DNA of 64,000 nucleotides from Gnetum montanum (Eukaryota; Streptophyta; Gnetopsida; Gnetales; Gnetaceae). The stretch spans positions 40,773 to 104,772 of the forward strand of contig MNCI01004727.1 in assembly GCA_015680685.1 (NCBI GenBank), written 5' to 3'. The position numbers and the translations under genes were made by a program. Positions 1 to 12,537 of the stretch are shown here, in pieces; within the stretch, counting starts at the first letter, position 1; each line of letters starts with the position of its first letter. The notes under the pieces were generated by a model. That model saw only the letters and a program-made list of their open reading frames with translations, ran no database searches and was not told the origin of the DNA.

Positions 1-594
1 AGCATAAGTATCCGATCCCATCTTCCATGCACATCTTGAGCATCCCCTAACCACTACTGGGTTACCAGATGTTAAGCATCGCTGGGTTGCCAAGTGTTGG
101 GTTTACATTCGAGATGGTCGTACTTATGGTTTCTACAAACTATAAAAGAGAAATAATAATTAAAATAATAACAACAGAAACTTAAGGAAATTATTAAAGC
201 ATATAAATATTAAACTATTAAATGCATCAAATGACTAAGTCCAATTGCTACAAGGAATCCTTGAAAAGCTCATCTTTATTGTCGTTCACGCCAATGGGCT
301 CAGGTACATCAGTGCTCAAATAAAGAGCCGGACACCTTTCTTACACCTACTGCGGGCACTTGGAAAATATTCTAACTCTCACAGAAACAAACTGCAAGAG
401 CTTTGCTACAATTGCCAAAAAGGTCCCTAAGTGTGACGAGAGCCCACTTATTTATAGGCTAAAATAGGCTCCGCGTCAACAGGGCCACGTTGCACATGGA
501 GGGATGCGTCGACAGGGCTGCATCGACGTAGTTGCGTATACGGGGTGCTGTATACGTGGCCTAGTCAATGCATTGACTGTTTAGCACTTCATCA
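1..594 (-). repeat. 3' LTR of element A (partial)
   Basis: The stretch is near-identical to 13015-13607 and ends in TCATCA, the same terminus as the other LTRs here. A TATA-like box lies on the minus strand at about 450-457 (reads CTATAAATA). The internal sequence that follows (595-628) is conserved at the same place in elements B (16098) and F (40907). In minus-strand reading it ends in a G-run just before the LTR, as expected for the polypurine-tract side. Short palindromes (GTATAC, GTCGAC, ATCGAT types) cluster at 500-575. Confidence 0.88.
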
Positions 595-1153
595 TACCCT
601 CACGACTGAGTAAAAACTCATCCTCGAGTTCCTCTACAATTTGGAAGGTATAAAATTTTTATTACAATACACATGACTTGACACACATGACACAACATCA
701 ATTTTACTGACGCACCAAGTGCCCGAGTATACAGAGGGTGAAAAATTACAAAATGGTGGTGTTCAGAGACAAAATTGAACACCCTGATGATCTTGAATTC
801 TCTACCATGTTAAAAGATGCAAAAATTACTAGAGAAGATCACATCGTCCTTGGGGACGGTGGTTTTGATGGACCTTCACTAGCCTCTGGCCCATGTGGCG
901 GTGGTGGCATAAACGATAGCTACCCCGCAGTAGCTGCAACTTCTAAAGGTAACCAGAAAGCCTCCAAGAGGGCCCTCATTTTTTCCTCCTTGTTTCTGGG
1001 ATCATTCACAGTCCAGGCAACTTCACCAATGTGTGCCGGGACTGGAACCTCCCAAGGGCATGGCAGCGCAGGGAAGAGTTCTTTCAAATTGATAAACTAG
1101 GCTACAAACTGTTTTCATTCGATGTTGAAAACTCAAATTGATGTCTGCAGCTA

Positions 1154-3741
1154 CTAGTAGTCATTCATTTGACTGGCCAATTTCTCCGCGATCGCATTTT
1201 GTCCTTCAAAACGCATGTGGAGAACCTCGAGTTCTACATTTGCTATTTCCAATTTTTGTTTTGTCACATTGTGTGCTTGGAACTCGCCCTTGTATAAAGA
1301 ATACGAGGCAGCCACTTTCTTTTCCAATTCAGACCATGGTCTCCCAGTTGTTAGCATAGCTAAATTTGCATAGTGAAGGTTGGCCAACTCCATGTATTCT
1401 GTCATTTCTTCAATCTGCAGTTCCTTGAGGTGGATCTCAGCCTGGTTGTAGGCATTCAACCCATCAAAGATAGGTTGCCATACCTTGCCTCCTTCTCAGA
1501 GCTGTTGGAGTGCTTGGTTCATCTTAGCCTTTGTGACTTGAATCTATTTCTCATTCACTTCCTTTTGCAATCCCACTTGGTCCCTGTAATGATTCTTAAC
1601 TTTTTCAAATTTAAGGGCTTTGTTCTTCCAAGCGGCGGTTTCAATGGCTGATTTCTATTGCAAGGTTCGAACCTCCTCCATAGGTAGATTTTGATTCTTG
1701 GTAGCCAACCTCCTCACATCAACATTCACCTTGGCTAGCTCTTCCTGCTGTTGGTGAATAAAGCTTTTCATGTGTTCATTTTTAGCACCAACATTGCACA
1801 TGCGATGAACTTCCACAGTCAACTTGACATTTTCCTAGTGAACCTTTGTCAAGTCTTTGTTTAAATGATATGCATGAGCGTCTGCCCAGGACTTATCAAG
1901 GATTGCTGACTCTCGCTCATCCTCAACTATCTAAAGATTGACCTGAAGCTATTGAAAAGCTTCATCTCTAGTGAGCTCACAGTTGAGAAGAGCTGGATCG
2001 GCAAGTTAGGTTCTTAATTGAGCAACTTTTGTTGCCAAGTGTTGACAATTGGCTTGAGCAACTTCAAGTTGCCCTTCCAAGATGAGGGTCTTACCTCTTG
2101 CTGAGAGCAGCTCTGACTAGGTTGTAGGGATGTTGTCTAGAAGGTCGAAGACATCCAGAAGTGGTTTCCTGGTTCACACCAGTCGGTCCAATAGTTCTTC
2201 ATGTTGGGCTACATCGATCCTGCTACATGAAGTCCTAGTGGATGCCTATACATCTTCGAGTTCATGTACGTCTGGTACAGGTGCCATCGGTGTGTTGAGG
2301 GCCATAGTAATTGTGTTAGCAACCACTTCGGTCACAACCTCCTGTCCTTGGTGCTGCATCACCAAGAATGTTGCCCCCTCGCCATCTTCCAAGCGTATCG
2401 AGAAAGTAGCGACGTTTCCTGCAATTTTAGGAAATAACTGTTGTGTGGATACCGTTGCTTCCTGAACACTAGGATCAGTTCTTGCAGGTACCTGTGTTCG
2501 GGTGACAGAGAACATTGACCTTGCTCTTTCTAGTAGACTTACTGAGTGAGCCACTTGCTCTAGATGGCTCATTGTGGGGCGATAGACTGAAGGGTCTTCT
2601 CCTTCACCTATCCTTCCAGATTGCTCTTGTTGACTTAAGAGTGACTGCTAGATTTTGCATATGTGCTCTGTGATGGTTTGTGAACCCGACCTCACTATTT
2701 GCACAGGCGATGGAGGTGGATGCTACTCCTCCTTGGTTTGTGTTGTGGCTGGAGTCCTGTCCTTCATCATTTCCCATCATGAGGTAATCGGGGCGTGCCA
2801 GAGTGTATCGTTGGCATACCGTGCTATCCATGCCTGTTTGCATAACTTTCTAATTAGGCAGGGAAAGGGGGGAAGCCCACCTTTCATGTTCTCTTTTAGT
2901 AAACCTTTTTTCAATTTCCAAGAATAACAATTGTGGGAGGCTCATTGGGAATTTCCCACTTAAGGCGGCACATGCACGAGCGGAGAAGGCAGTGATTTTG
3001 CTGGGTCTCACCATTGGGTTTAGGTGGTAAGATGCAATTTTTGAATATACCCTCTCCGTAGTGGTCAGTGTACCGAACTCTTTGTGATCCATCCCATAGC
3101 ACTGCNGTGGTCAGTGTACCGAACTCTTTGTGATCCATCCCATAGCACTGCCTTATCCACTTTCCTTTTACCTCGAGGTCAGCTTGCTTCGGGATCTCCG
3201 CCACATCTGCTTCGATCTCTGGCAACCCCAGAGCTTGTACAATTGCTTCCGCAAAGTGAGAGACATAGATGTCCTTAATTCTTACTTTGGATCCCGGTTG
3301 CCGATTTGTCTAGAAGAGATAGGTCTCTCGTAAGTACCATTCAGCACTGGTTGTGATGATTGGCCACATAGGAGAATTTTGCAATTGAAGCTTCACATCT
3401 TCTAGTGCATTCTCGAGAAATGGTCCAAAGTTTAACTCTTGTAGGACCATTCATTGCACTTTCCGTGGCTTGATAGCGTCAAGACATTCTTGGGTCAGGG
3501 TGACCTCAAGCTGTGGCGCTATCCCTAGAGTTTCGTCCCCTTGCGATTGCTCGCTGGGAATCTCCCCTTTGGGAATCTAATGGACAGATTCCACATCAGG
3601 TCCTTCGCAGAGGGGGCTAGTTGCATGAGAGCCCTCCGTGTGCTCTGGGTGCTGCACACCTCATCCCCTTCCCATTCGTGAACACTTGTCCCTAGGCTGT
3701 GATGGTCCTTCTCCCCTTGGATGCCTTGGTTTCGGTGCCAT
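1154..3741 (-). pseudogene. Extra reading frame of element A downstream of integrase, with C-terminal coiled coil
   Basis: Minus-strand reading frames tile this stretch almost without a break, in the same sense as pol and between integrase and the 3' LTR, where Athila elements often keep an env-like or extra ORF. A plausible start is the ATG at 3741 (MAPKPRHP...), directly preceded by TTGCAG, a splice-acceptor-like sequence. The middle part (about 2850-3450) holds a globular segment with text such as WIRQCYGMDHKEF; it recalls the plant-transposon-type domain seen in extra ORFs of plant gypsy elements, which is inference. The end (about 1154-1650) is rich in Glu, Leu and Lys in heptad-like order and should form a coiled coil. 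It is broken by frameshifts, by several stops (many explained by CAG to TAG or similar), and by the duplicated 45 bases at the single N at 3106. I see no transmembrane segment, so a true envelope protein is not supported. Confidence 0.6.
3061..3151. repeat. 45-base direct duplication around a single N (assembly join)
   Basis: Bases 3061-3105 and 3107-3151 are identical and separated by one N at 3106. The same pattern recurs at other single Ns in the window, so it is read as overlapping contig ends placed side by side rather than a biological repeat. Confidence 0.85.
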
Positions 3742-3769
3742 CTGCAATTGAACATAACCACTAATTAGA

Positions 3770-5493
3770 TTGTGTACAAGCTGCTCAAAATGGCCCTCAT
3801 ACACCTTCTTAGTTTGACTAAGTTATGATGCTAGCATGTGCATCCCATTAAATCCCCCGGAGTATTAGTTGATGAGTTAGAACTAAAAACAATAAAGGAT
3901 AAGTTGGAGTTTAAACTATTATTTTCGTTTCTTCTCGTAAGAGGTGCAAAGTCTTAATTAATTAATTTTTAGTAGGCCTCACCCCCCCATGATTGAGAGC
4001 ATACCTCCAATTGCTAAAGAGGGAAAGGATAGGTAGGTTAGGACACGTGATGGACAACGTAAGTGCTTGGAAGAAGAGTTGAGGCAGAAAAAATGAAAAA
4101 TCTCCCCTCAATTTGTTTGCGGAATGAGCCAAATGTTATGCGCAATGGGGGTATATATAAGGTTTTTACGCTATGTTGATGGGGTCGCATATACACGACT
4201 GTGTATATGCAGGGGGTTGCGTATACAGGGCCCCGTATACGTAGGGGGTCGCACCCATTGACCAGTGTTGACCTAACAAAAGAAAGCCCGAAAAAATAAT
4301 TAAAAATGCCAAATTGGGGTAGTTGAAGAGCTTGAGAGACTAGGAACATGGCTGAGGACAAGAGGAAGGTAAACCAGGCTAGAAAAAGAGTCAAAGGTAG
4401 GAGAATGTGGGGAAAAAGAACTCCACGGAGAAGAAGTTGAGCGATGGGTAGTATGAAAATAATCAACCAACAAAATCAAAAGGATGGGAGGCTAACAAAC
4501 AAGCCTAGGAATATGCAAGTGGGTCCTCCCCATAACAGATGGTAGCCTCAGTAGCCCTTGCATATCCTCAACACCGGAGTTCATGGGCCCTGGGGCCAAG
4601 AAATGGTGATTGCAAGTTAATACTCCCATCCATGAGAACTTGCCAAGGCATGAGAAGTTCATGGAAATCACAACAAACGTTCAAAACATAAGATGAGCAA
4701 TGAGGTGAGTTATGGAGAAAAATGAGTGAAGAGACAGGCGAGAGAATTGGAATTCCGATCATCAGTCACATGAAACCCCATGTGAAGTTGTGGTTAAGTG
4801 ACTCGGTAGGACCTTTCTTGAGTTTAGACCCAAAACCAACCACATACAGTGAGATCACAGCAACATGCGAAGCCTCGTCCATCTGCCAAGTACACAAGAA
4901 TGCACCCACAAAGAACCACCACTCCAATAGACGTGAGAGAAAGGAAGTGAAATGGGACTAAGTTAGAGGGAACAAAGTGAGTCCCATAACTAGTTTTCAT
5001 GATCCTTGAGAGGTGGTCTAAGGGGTGTGCTTTGAATTCCCACAAACTTAGGTTTTTATTTTTTTTCTTGTTATTTCATGGGAACCACACCATGCAAAGA
5101 CCCATGCTTGGTTGCATGCATTCAACCAAGGGGTGTGCTTTGAATCCTCATGTTTGTTTTTTTGCTATGAATTTTTGCGATGAGGACCACACCATGCAAG
5201 GTCAAATTGCCCAGGAGCTTCCTTGTAGAGAAGAACGTGGAGTGGTAAGAAATCCATAAGGACACACTAGCAAACTAGGGGATAGAAAAGGACAACGAAT
5301 GTTGCATTCCCCTTGAAGTCACACCCGCTTCAAACCATTGGGTCATCCCCGAGTCTGGGAACTACACAAGTCACACATTAATTCAAATGTTTTTAAGTGA
5401 AGGGATTGCATGTTTCCAAAGGAAGGAAAACCATGGAGTGGGTGAATGGGTGGATGATGTGGACTCATTGTCGATTTTATAAGATGAAAATAG
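3770..5493. other. Non-coding internal region of element A with modules shared by B and F
   Basis: No convincing gene is seen. Two kinds of module recur at the equivalent place in related elements. The first, with core AGTGGGTCCTCCCC, is at 4515-4531 in A, 16812-16827 in B and 41835-41851 in F. The second runs from GGTGTGCTTTGAAT through a pyrimidine-rich stretch to CCACACCATGCAA. It occurs twice here (5022-5100 and 5131-5201) and also in B (17327-17490). Positions 4150-4260 carry GTATAC palindromes like those in the LTR. Confidence 0.6.
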
Positions 5494-6185
5494 NNNNNNN
5501 NNNNNNNNNNNNNNNNNNNNNNNNNNNNNNNNNNNNNNNNNNNNNNNNNNNNNNNNNNNNNNNNNNNNNNNNNNNNNNNNNNNNNNNNNNNNNNNNNNNN
5601 NNNNNNNNNNNNNNNNNNNNNNNNNNNNNNNNNNNNNNNNNNNNNNNNNNNNNNNNNNNNNNNNNNNNNNNNNNNNNNNNNNNNNNNNNNNNNNNNNNNN
5701 NNNNNNNNNNNNNNNNNNNNNNNNNNNNNNNNNNNNNNNNNNNNNNNNNNNNNNNNNNNNNNNNNNNNNNNNNNNNNNNNNNNNNNNNNNNNNNNNNNNN
5801 NNNNNNNNNNNNNNNNNNNNNNNNNNNNNNNNNNNNNNNNNNNNNNNNNNNNNNNNNNNNNNNNNNNNNNNNNNNNNNNNNNNNNNNNNNNNNNNNNNNN
5901 NNNNNNNNNNNNNNNNNNNNNNNNNNNNNNNNNNNNNNNNNNNNNNNNNNNNNNNNNNNNNNNNNNNNNNNNNNNNNNNNNNNNNNNNNNNNNNNNNNNN
6001 NNNNNNNNNNNNNNNNNNNNNNNNNNNNNNNNNNNNNNNNNNNNNNNNNNNNNNNNNNNNNNNNNNNNNNNNNNNNNNNNNNNNNNNNNNNNNNNNNNNN
6101 NNNNNNNNNNNNNNNNNNNNNNNNNNNNNNNNNNNNNNNNNNNNNNNNNNNNNNNNNNNNNNNNNNNNNNNNNNNNNNNNNNNNN
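5494..6185. other. Assembly gap of 692 N
   Basis: A run of N interrupts the integrase of element A. Coding sequence is recognisable up to 6186, and the sequence to the left of the gap is non-coding, so the integrase C-terminus and the end of pol lie in the gap. Confidence 0.99.
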
Positions 6186-6900
6186 GTTGTAAATTTATGG
6201 GTAACCCCCAAGTGTTGCATGAGTTTACAAAAAGTGATGCCTATGAAATGTGTTCCATTGTTTGAGATGAGTGCATGTGGCACTCCAAACCTATTGACTA
6301 TTTGCTCTTGGACAAATCGTGCGGCTGTGTTTGAGGAACAATTGATGATGACTGCCACCTCTGCCCACTTTGTGTAGTAGTCCACAGCGACAATGATATA
6401 CACCTTCCCATTGGACAGGGGTGTGATGGGACCCATGAAGTTGATGCCCCAGATGTTGAAGGGCTCCAGTGGTTGGATCCACTATTAAGGTCCCTCCAAT
6501 CATGCAGTCATCCCACCGTCTCTATGGCATCGTTCACAGGAGTGGGCAAACCATTGTGCATCCCTAAAAATTATGGGCCAGTAATATCTTGCAAGTAGGA
6601 TCTTGATGGTTGTGCATCGTCCAGCATAGTGGCCCCCACAAGGACCCTTGTGAGCATCTTGGAGGACACGTAGTGTATCGTCATTAGGGACACACCATCA
6701 AACCAAGCCATCTGCGCACACCTTATAAAGGTGACCATTGATTTCCATGAAGCACTTGGCCTTATGGAGAAATTTTTGTTTCTATCGATGGTCCCACTCC
6801 TTTGGAAATTATTGAGTTGTGAGATAGGTGAGGATGTGGCTGACCCAAGGTAATTCCTTAGGCACCTGTGGATCAACCGCTCCCTCGAAGAGAAGTTCAT
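6186..6900 (-). pseudogene. Integrase domain of element A pol (partial)
   Basis: Minus-strand translation in one frame (that of the stretch 6436-6186) gives a zinc-binding HHCC module, with HKGPCGGH followed by CERC, and then the start of the catalytic core (GPITPLSNG, VDYYTKWAEV). The first core Asp is present in VDYYTKW. At the second catalytic position the sequence reads SNNGTHF where SDNGTHF is usual in the family, so Asp is replaced by Asn. Several in-frame stops interrupt it. The rest of the core, including the catalytic Glu, falls in the gap at 5494-6185. It is continuous in frame with RNase H upstream. Confidence 0.85.
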
Positions 6901-7333
6901 CTAGAAATTGGTCAGAGAGGGGCTCCTCCTCTTTTGTGTTATCCCATCGCTACCGAGACCAATGGTTAACAACCACATTCTTGGTTCCCTTCTGATCTAC
7001 CATAGTGAGGTCAAATTCTTGAAGAATCACTAGCCACCGTATGATATGAAGGCTCACCATTGGTTTGTTCATTAGGAACCGGATGGCACTATGGTCGGTA
7101 TGCACAAACACCTTGTACCCGAGCACATAGTGTCAGAATTTTTCCAAGGTGAACACCAACGCCATTAACTCTTTTTCGATGGTGGTGTAGTTAAGTTGGG
7201 CACCCACAATGCTATGGCTTGCACAGTGAATATAGTATAGACATTTTTGATCATCACATTGTGTAAGCACAACTCCCAATGCATAGTTGGACGCATCCAT
7301 CATGATGTGGAAGGGTCTAGACTAATCAAGTGC
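6901..7333 (-). pseudogene. RNase H domain and connection of element A pol
   Basis: The stretch lies between the recognisable RT and integrase and is in the same minus-strand frame. Text such as LLQEFDLTMVDQKGTKNVV is typical of the end of the gypsy RNase H and its link to the integrase zinc module. In-frame stops are present, so it is non-functional. The boundaries are approximate. Confidence 0.7.
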
Positions 7334-8470
7334 TCATAGAACTAGGGTCTCTATGAGTTTCAATGTAAGCATTTGGAATGTGGATTCACATTCTCTGGTC
7401 CAAACGAATAGAGCATATTTCTTCATGAGTTCCACCAATGGCTTGGTGATTTTCAAGAAATTTTCGATGAAGCGCTGGTAGTAACCAGTGTGGCCAAGGA
7501 ATGACCGAACATCTTTTACAGTGTTTGGTTGTTGGGTGATTCCTTGGATGACCCTAATTTTGTCAGGATCCATGCTAATCTCTGTTTGTGAACTACGGTG
7601 CCCTAGCACAATGCCCTCTTGGACCATTAAGTGGCCTTTCTACCAGTTGAGCCATAGATTAGTTTTTACACATCTTTTCAGAACTTGCTCAAGGCGGTCC
7701 AAGGCTTGATCGAATGTGGCCCCATAGGTAGAGAAGTCATCCATGAAGGCTTCCATCCCATTGCCAATTTGCTGCTGGAAGATGCTGAGGACAAGGCGTT
7801 GGAAAGTGGTAGGCGCATTACATAGGCTAAAAGACATTTTTTTGTATGCGAAAGTCCCTCAGGGACTTGTGAAAGTTGTCTTGGCCTGGTCTGTTGGTGC
7901 AATTTGGATTTGGTTATAGCTACTATAACCATCCAAAAGCTATAATAACAATGCCCCACAATGGTATCCAACACTTGGTCCACAAATGAAAGCAGGAAGT
8001 GATCTTTGAAGGTAGCCATGTTGAGCAATCAAAAATCTATATAGACCTTCCATTGCCATCCTTCTTTTGCACAATAACGAGTGGACTGACCCATTCACTA
8101 TCAACAATAGAGTAGATGAACCACTCTTTTAGCAATTGCTCGATTTCATCTTTGACGACCTGCTTCAATTTGGGGTTCAATTGCCTTTGTGGTTGTCATC
8201 GTGGCTTCATGGAGGGGTCAATATAAATTCGATGTTGGAAAACCCTGGGATCAACTCCTATTAATTCAGAATATGACCATGCAAAAGCAGCTTCCCATTT
8301 GTTCACCACCTTTAGCAATTTCTTCTTCTATTCAGGAGCAAGGATGGCATTGATAATCATCAGTTTCCCATTATGCAAAAATGCATATTCTAGGTGGGCT
8401 AGTAAGGGTTTGAGTTCCAAGGGCTGTTGTTTGAAACTTTCAGGGATTTGCAACTTTCCCCAATCATCAT
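7334..8470 (-). pseudogene. Reverse transcriptase of element A pol
   Basis: Successive minus-strand segments give the gypsy RT motifs in order: SEWVSPLVIVQKKDG near 8070-8130, LCNAPTTFQR near 7790-7830, the catalytic FMDD box (EAFMDDFSTYG) near 7725-7755, then EGIVLGHR and VRSFLGHTGYYQRF at 7490-7630. The LCNAPTTFQR and FMDD forms are those of Athila-type elements. Upstream, LELKPLLAHLEYAFL at about 8360-8430 is the usual pre-RT linker. Frameshifts near 7640 and 8040 and several stops break it. The 41-base duplication around the N at 8584 shifts the frame just upstream and is probably an assembly fault. Confidence 0.88.
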
Positions 8471-8542
8471 GGTCATCAACAGTGGATGCTTGTTGATGAA
8501 CCTCTTCCAAATGATCCATGCTTTCTATGTAGGCTCGTACAA

Positions 8543-8625
8543 ACCCCTCAGATGGTTCTATGCACAAGGCGATGCTAGCATAANACCCCTCAGATGGTTC
8601 TATGCACAAGGCGATGCTAGCATAA
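8543..8625. repeat. 41-base direct duplication around a single N (assembly join)
   Basis: Bases 8543-8583 and 8585-8625 are identical with one N between them at 8584. It is the same artefact type as at 3106. Confidence 0.85.
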
Positions 8626-9071
8626 TCAGTGGTTAGCCACTGGGTGCCTTCTTGATTTATGGCTGCTGTGTAAAGGCATTGTTGGACTTGCAAGTCCTTG
8701 GTACACCGATTGCATGCTTGAATAGATGTATGCTTAGCATACCACAGCTATTGCACACAGTTGCACCTGGAGTCACTGTACATGATGCATGGAATGTGCT
8801 TCTTCTCAACCTTCTCAAAAGGATTTTCCTTTGAAATTTTAAGGGAAAGATCTCAAAGTCTTAGTCTTGCATCCACCGTGTTCAGCCAGGCTCTTCCCAT
8901 TATGATTGGAAAGTTCCCCTTGCAATTCTCGACATGGATGATGAGGAAATTAGTAGGATAGGACCACTCACAAATGGTGGTCATAATGTCTTCCATCAAT
9001 CCCAAGGGAACAGTAATGGATTGGTCTGCCAGCTCGAGCCAAATGTTGCTCTTCTTTAACGGAGGCAGGTT

Positions 9072-9398
9072 CTAATTCTTGTACATGTCATGTGAAATCA
9101 AATTGATGCCTGAACCCAAATCCAAAAGGGCTTTACATTGCTCATTTCCTGCCACTTGAAGATAAATGAGGGGGCTTCCTGGATTAGTCAATTTTTGGGG
9201 AAGATGACCTGCCTTTATCCAATTGGTCACTACGTGTGTGAGCATGATCGTTTGTATATTGGAGGGCATTTGGTTTGAAGGCTGCTTGAGGGGTGGAAAA
9301 ATGGAGGTGATTTGAGGTTCAGAGGCATTAGCCACAGGTGTGGGTGAGGGTATGTTCAGGTTATTGGGCTGGAAAAAGGGACATTTCCGTGGCTTCAC
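9072..9398 (-). pseudogene. Aspartic protease region of element A
   Basis: The minus-strand translation ends with KALLDLGSGINLISHDMY, the active-site neighbourhood of the Athila-type retropepsin (D-L-G-x-x-x-N-L in place of the classic D-S/T-G). It is preceded by SPLIYLQVAGNEQC. The element B equivalent is at 18568-18712. The segment before it (9200-9398) is Pro- and Asn-rich linker. The sequence between here and the RT linker (8640-9060) continues the same polyprotein but is broken. Confidence 0.75.
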
Positions 9399-9409
9399 TT
9401 TTGGTCCAC

Positions 9410-10435
9410 TTGGCTGAGGAGCCAGTTGTAGGTTGACAACCCTCGTAGCGCTGCGTTGTTGTGGCTATGGTGGGATTTTCCCCTACATAGGTGGAGTAGG
9501 TGGTAACTAAGTGGAATTTTGTTGAGTAGAGATGGTAGGAGAAGGTGATGGAGGATAGTAAAGATGTGGGCCTTCCCCCTTGGGTGATGGAGACTGTGGT
9601 TGGAAATATTCTAGGGGGTGGTAGTAATTCTGAAAGGTTGCGTGACTGGAAAAGTCATGTGAAGAGACTAGTTGCTAAACGTAATACCCATAGGGATCTA
9701 GCTATCGATAAGGGTACTACTACCTTGGAGGTGGCATCCCCCATGCTTGTGGGTGCTGCCATTGCTGAAAGTAGTCATCAGGTTGCAGTGGTGCTCCACT
9801 CGGATAATATCCTTGTTGCTGGTGGAACTGCTTGGGATTGCCTTATGGGTAAGGCACCCTTCAAGATGTTTGCCTCTTTGCCAAGCGAGGATTCAACGCA
9901 TACATCCCAGACTCTTGTAGATGTGACATCACGAGACAACGCCCCTTAGGATGTTCATATTGGCATATTTCACATTCATTATCTCTCTCTGTATCAAAGT
10001 CTGCAACCTGCTCTGCTACAACAACTTTGCCCTTATCCTTATGGTGGGCACGTTCAGTTTCCTTCTCCCTATGCTGATCATGATCATTACCTTGCTCTCT
10101 GGACTCCTCTACGATTTTCAGAACACTTTGAAATTTTTCATCCAAAGAGTCCCACATCTTGTCAACCTTTGCTAATATTTTAGAGGCAAATTTCTATAGG
10201 GGAAAGCTTTTTCGATTCACCACTGCATCCAGTGATGATTCCTCCTCATCTTCACAAAATCGGACCTCCCTCTTTCTGATGGAGGGATCCTGATTAAACT
10301 CCTCTGCACTTTCCTTCTTTCTGAGTTCCCCCTCTTCTTTAGCCACTTGCTCAATGAGGCAATGCAGTTAATGGACCCTTAGTTCTGATAGTCATCCCTG
10401 GGCATACATGCCAAGGGTCTTATTAGTTTCAAAGC
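9410..10435 (-). pseudogene. gag of element A, C-terminal part with zinc knuckle
   Basis: Minus-strand reading contains a CCHC-like knuckle, CEICQYEHPKGRC, near 9960-9995 with spacing C-x2-C-x3-H-x4-C, followed by SHLQESGMYALNPRL. The same order is found in the gag of B. The capsid part upstream ends abruptly at 10435, where a solo LTR has inserted; it resumes at 11247. Positions 9410-9860 encode the Pro/Tyr/Gly-rich tail that joins gag to protease. Stops and frameshifts are present. Confidence 0.75.
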
Positions 10436-11241
10436 TAATGGGACACGATATTGCATGGGCCGCGATATCACGTCCTTCCCTGCGATATCGCGTACATGAT
10501 ATCACAGCCCGTCGCCAGTTCTATAAATAAGAGGCGGCTCTCCCTTGTTTCTCCATCTAGATCTAGACCTTAGCCAAACCCTTGCCATTTTTCCATTCTA
10601 GAGATAGAATAATTTCCATGTGCCGTAGTAGGAGTCCCAAAGTGAACAAATCTTTATTCGAGCAATTCTGTACTTGAGCACACAATTGTGTACGAAAATA
10701 AAGATGAAATTTTGGATAAACCTTACAGTGCATGGACTAAGCTAAATAGGACTTTAATTATTGTTAATTTTTTAAATGCTTTCTTAAGGACTTAATCTCT
10801 CTCAACCCTCAACTCTCATAGTTAAGTGCATTCAGTACAATTGCTTCGAGCACGTGCGTTACACTTGGTAATCCCAGAAACGAATAGCGTTTGGTAATCC
10901 CAGTAGCATTGCATTGGTTTAGGGTGTGAAATGACAAGTGGGAACAAATACTAATGCTAGGATAATTAAGGCTTAGTTAGTTAAGGTTAGTTACTTAGTC
11001 TCTTCCCCCTTTTCCTTCTTAGCATAGGCAATTAAAACATAAAAGATATAAAAATCACATGCCTCAAGCTTACTTAACCATACAACCATGACAAATACAA
11101 GTAAGCTTGGGAGGACAACGATTGATTAACCTTAGATGTTCCATAAGGTGTGTAGGTAGTTAGTCTGTGGAGTTCGACCGGATCATGCGTGTAACGCTCA
11201 TATTCATATGGTTGAGTGTAGGGGTACCTCGCCACTCATCA
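10436..11241 (+). mobile_element. Solo LTR (B-type) inserted in gag of element A
   Basis: This 806-base block is the reverse complement of the LTRs of element B and is flanked by the perfect 5-base target duplication AAAGC (10431-10435 and 11242-11246). The gag text continues across it. Read on the plus strand it starts TAATGGGAC (B has TGATGGGAC) and ends CTCATCA. A TATA box (CTATAAATA) lies at about 10531-10539, with a cluster of GATATC palindromes upstream at 10450-10505. A solo LTR with a target duplication is the usual product of LTR-LTR recombination. Confidence 0.93.
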
Positions 11242-11246
11242 AAAGC

Positions 11247-12537
11247 GGAGCCCATCAATGATATGGTGAAGTTGTGCTCGCTGAGAGTAGCCATGACCAG
11301 GACATTGATGTAACAATAAATAGTATCTGCTCATGGCTACATCCAAGGATTCATGACTACCTTGCTTTCAGCCTTGGATTTGATGTCTCTCTCGAGTAGG
11401 TTTGATACTTGTCGTTGAAGATCTCGAGAATCGTACTCCATCTCCTAATTGATTCCGGTTCTAAAGACTAGTACCAACTTTCTTCTTCTTTGATGAGTGT
11501 GCGAGGAACAACTTAAGATTTTTCCAATCATTGTTGATGTTCTACAGGGTGCAAGCATCATGAAACGCTTACAGGTGAGTTTGCGGATCACAATTGTATC
11601 CCCCTTCAAATCTGGAAATGTTGTTCATGTCGATGCGCTTGATCTAGCTATCCTGTAAGTGCCTGTTGGGTATCTGAACTGCCTTGGCGATATGGAGCAT
11701 GCTTCGAGTAGCCAACAATGGTTCATCTAAGTCATAGTCTTTCTGAGGACCACGATGTCTATGATGATTTCGGCTGCCTCTCCTTTCATGATGGTGTGCC
11801 TCGCATAATTGGTCACGCGTTTCCTCATGCTGTTCCCTTCAGTCCTTATGACCACCATCACCTTGCTCCTTTCTACCATGGTTATGATCGGAGTTTGAAC
11901 TAGATGAAGGTAGAGGGGAGCGAGAGGATGGAGAAGAGGGAGAGGGATCACCACCACCCTGGTGTCGATCTTTCCCTCTGCTCTGATGGCATCCTTGATC
12001 TTCCTACCCATCTTTGCTTGTGTTGTGACTTCTCCTACATGACCCTCCATCCTCCTGGGGATCCTGATCACTTGATTGCTTGTTTTGGATGATGGACTGA
12101 ATGATCTGATACCCGAGAGGAAGTTCGGCTAAATGGGAATCATGAAAGATAGCCTCCCCATCATCTTGCAACCCTTACAAGAATAAGGGGTTACTGAACT
12201 ATTTCCCCTTCATGTGTTCATACCGTTCTTCCTACTACTGGTCTCGTTCCCATTGGGCCTTAGTGGGATGATAGTCCCGGTAGTCATGATCCTCCATGAC
12301 GTACTCCACACCATGGTCTTGAATGCCTATTCTGGAAAGATTGTGAAACAGCATTCCAGGAGCCGATCGGTTAGGCGGTAGTATGATGTTGCCTTCCATG
12401 TCCCGCCATCGCGAATGTTCATCCTAATGTAGGATGAAGGTGAAGTCGGGGAAATATTCATCTGGATGTGTGTAGACCACCCGACATTCTTGTGGCATTG
12501 GTGGGTTGGATTCATGTTGCCTATGAGAAGAAGACAT
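11247..12537 (-). pseudogene. gag of element A, N-terminal and capsid part
   Basis: The likely start is the ATG at 12537 on the minus strand, giving MSSSHRQHESNPPMPQ, which parallels MSSSSHKS at the start of the element B gag. The text DEYFPDFTFIL and WRDMEGNIILPP also aligns with B. A basic, Arg/His/Ser-rich stretch lies at 11730-12070. The start is 165 bases inside the 5' LTR edge. Frameshifts and stops divide it, and the solo LTR at 10436-11241 separates it from the C-terminal part. Confidence 0.75.

Noticed and set aside
5397-6436. Long open frames on both strands across 5397-6436
   Set aside because: Most of their length is N. Only the minus-strand part from 6186 upward is coding (integrase).
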